Assembly (NCBI GenBank): GCA_016203755.1
Contig: JACQMD010000159.1
Coordinates: forward strand, 1-6,684
Reading direction: 5' to 3'
Origin: Candidatus Roizmanbacteria bacterium
GTDB taxonomy: Bacteria > Patescibacteriota > Microgenomatia > GCA-001788215 > 2-01-FULL-40-14
Length of the DNA: 6,684 bases
The position numbers and the translations under genes were made by a program. Within the stretch, counting starts at the first letter, position 1. Every line of letters starts with the position of its first letter. Below are positions 5,920 to 6,684 of this stretch, in pieces. The notes under the pieces are model-generated. The model was not told where the DNA came from. It saw only the letters and a list, made by a program, of their open reading frames with translations, and did no database searches.

Positions 5920-6684
5920 GCTTTTTTTTGAGCTGGTGCCGGAAGTAGTATGTTTGTCTTTTTTTTGTTTTTAAGAGATAAGAGTGTGAACGTATTCCAG
6001 TAGAGACTGAGTCCTACCGGGAATTGATAGGAAAAAATCCCGATCATGACCGGCATCATGAGCATCATCTGCTTTTGAAGATCTTGGACCATATCGCTTT
6101 CCTTCTTTTTATCTTTCTTCTCCGATTGTACAGGAGCTGTGGTAGGCATTTGTTGAGCAGCCAGCTGTTTGGTTTGGATCCATTGTAATACTCCCGTTAT
6201 TACCGGGATAAGAAGGAGCCACCAGCCAATCTCACGCCATGCGGATGGTTTTACCGCAAGGTTGAGACCAAAAAAGGAAAGATCAAGGGCTTCAATGCGT
6301 AAAAAAGGCGTATAGACAATCTTGTTAATACTATCAACGGTTTCCTGTAGATTGCCATTGGTTAAAACACGGAAAAACATCTGATAAAGAGCTATGATAA
6401 AGGGAAATTGGATCAATGTCGGCAGGCATCCGGCTGCCGGGTTTACGCCATGCTGTTGAAAAAGTTTGAGTTGTTCTTCCTGATATTTTTTCTTGTCTTT
6501 GCCATGTTTTTTTTGAAGTTCATCAAGATGAGGTTTGAGCGACTGCATTTTCTGCGCTGATTCCATTTGTTTATTGGTCAGTGGCGAGAGTGCGCCCCGA
6601 ATGGTAAACGTCATAAGGATAATTGCCCAGCCCAATGCTCCAGGAATAGCAAGCGATGAAAGGCCTTTATAAAAAACCATTAAG
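5916..6684 (-). CDS. yidC: Membrane protein insertase YidC/Oxa1 family (5' end off window)
   Basis: YidC inserts and folds inner-membrane proteins alone or with SecYEG. Counting from the Met encoded at 6680, the conserved core begins with GWAIILMTFTIRGALSPLT, whose Arg28 matches the charged residue of the YidC substrate groove. A basic helical hairpin loop follows (about 40-80, KMQSLKPHLDELQKKHG), then GVNPAAGCLPTLIQFPFIIALYQMF (78-102; hallmarks N80-P-A-A-G and Q91-F-P), membrane segments near 151-168 and 205-235, and FPVGLSLYWNTFT (220-232). The Met is probably internal: the preceding in-window codon is Leu (6683-6681), no stop intervenes, and the family's first membrane helix would normally start some 15-20 residues earlier. 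The large periplasmic domain of proteobacterial YidC has no room here, so this is the short Gram-positive-like type. The C-terminus ends in a lysine-rich tail (LKNKKKTN, AQKKA), suitable for ribosome contact. Its TGA overlaps the next gene's GTG. Confidence 0.93.
   Translation of the reverse strand, partial: LMVFYKGLSSLAIPGALGWAIILMTFTIRGALSPLTNKQMESAQKMQSLKPHLDELQKKHGKDKKKYQEEQLKLFQQHGVNPAAGCLPTLIQFPFIIALYQMFFRVLTNGNLQETVDSINKIVYTPFLRIEALDLSFFGLNLAVKPSAWREIGWWLLLIPVITGVLQWIQTKQLAAQQMPTTAPVQSEKKDKKKESDMVQDLQKQMMLMMPVMIGIFSYQFPVGLSLYWNTFTLLSLKNKKKTNILLPAPAQKKA
5958..5964 (-). other. A AAA AAG slippery heptamer in frame near the yidC 3' end
   Basis: The minus strand carries an A8 tract at 5959-5966 followed by G, so the zero-frame codons are AAA AAA AAG. 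This makes A AAA AAG, a classic -1 slippage heptamer, in the correct phase. A second A8 tract at 5922-5929 again places A AAA AAA in phase just before the stop. From either site the -1 frame contains no stop and joins the ligase frame through its GTG at 5919. Whether slippage occurs is unknown, and I see no obvious stimulatory hairpin or upstream Shine-Dalgarno. Confidence 0.4.

Noticed and set aside
5916..5990. Possible real frameshift or assembly error at the yidC C-terminus, since the usual IQQ-like sequence after YWNTFT is missing
   Set aside because: Neither alternative frame restores a family-like ending; one meets a stop at once and the other gives a basic, unrelated sequence. A lysine-rich tail is acceptable for this family.

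Overview
The window looks like chromosomal DNA from an uncultivated bacterium, probably of the Candidate Phyla Radiation (Patescibacteria, perhaps Microgenomates). The basis is a moderate-to-low GC content by eye, tightly packed genes all on the minus strand, a short YidC, a long TrbL/VirB6-like membrane protein with a large unfamiliar C-terminal extension, and a secreted protein with a 'CKPALYLYPEKET' box that I recall from many CPR hypothetical proteins. This placement is an inference and no single marker proves it.

All genes read right to left. In transcription order they are: yidC (membrane protein insertase, 5' end cut by the right edge); an O-antigen ligase/polymerase-family polytopic protein whose GTG start overlaps the yidC stop by 4 bases; a 69-residue two-helix membrane protein with a CxxC motif and a good Shine-Dalgarno; a 966-residue TrbL/VirB6-like type IV secretion channel protein carrying a six-unit alpha-hairpin repeat domain; and a secreted protein of at least 471 residues that runs off the left edge. 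Gaps are -4, 22, 20 and 41 bases, so an operon is likely. Consensus-like promoters sit just ahead of the last two genes and would give almost leaderless transcripts.

The theme is the cell envelope: membrane protein insertion, surface glycan assembly, a secretion or DNA-transfer channel, and an exported protein. The last two genes may act together at the cell surface, but only position suggests this. The most unusual points are the approximately 69-residue triplicated repeat in the VirB6-like protein, several short tandem DNA repeats (periods 7, 7 and 8) inside the ligase gene whose unit changes would shift the frame, and an in-frame A AAA AAG slippery heptamer near the yidC end from which a -1 shift would read straight into the ligase. 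There is no gene-free stretch above 300 bases, and I see no RNA gene, insertion sequence or CRISPR array.
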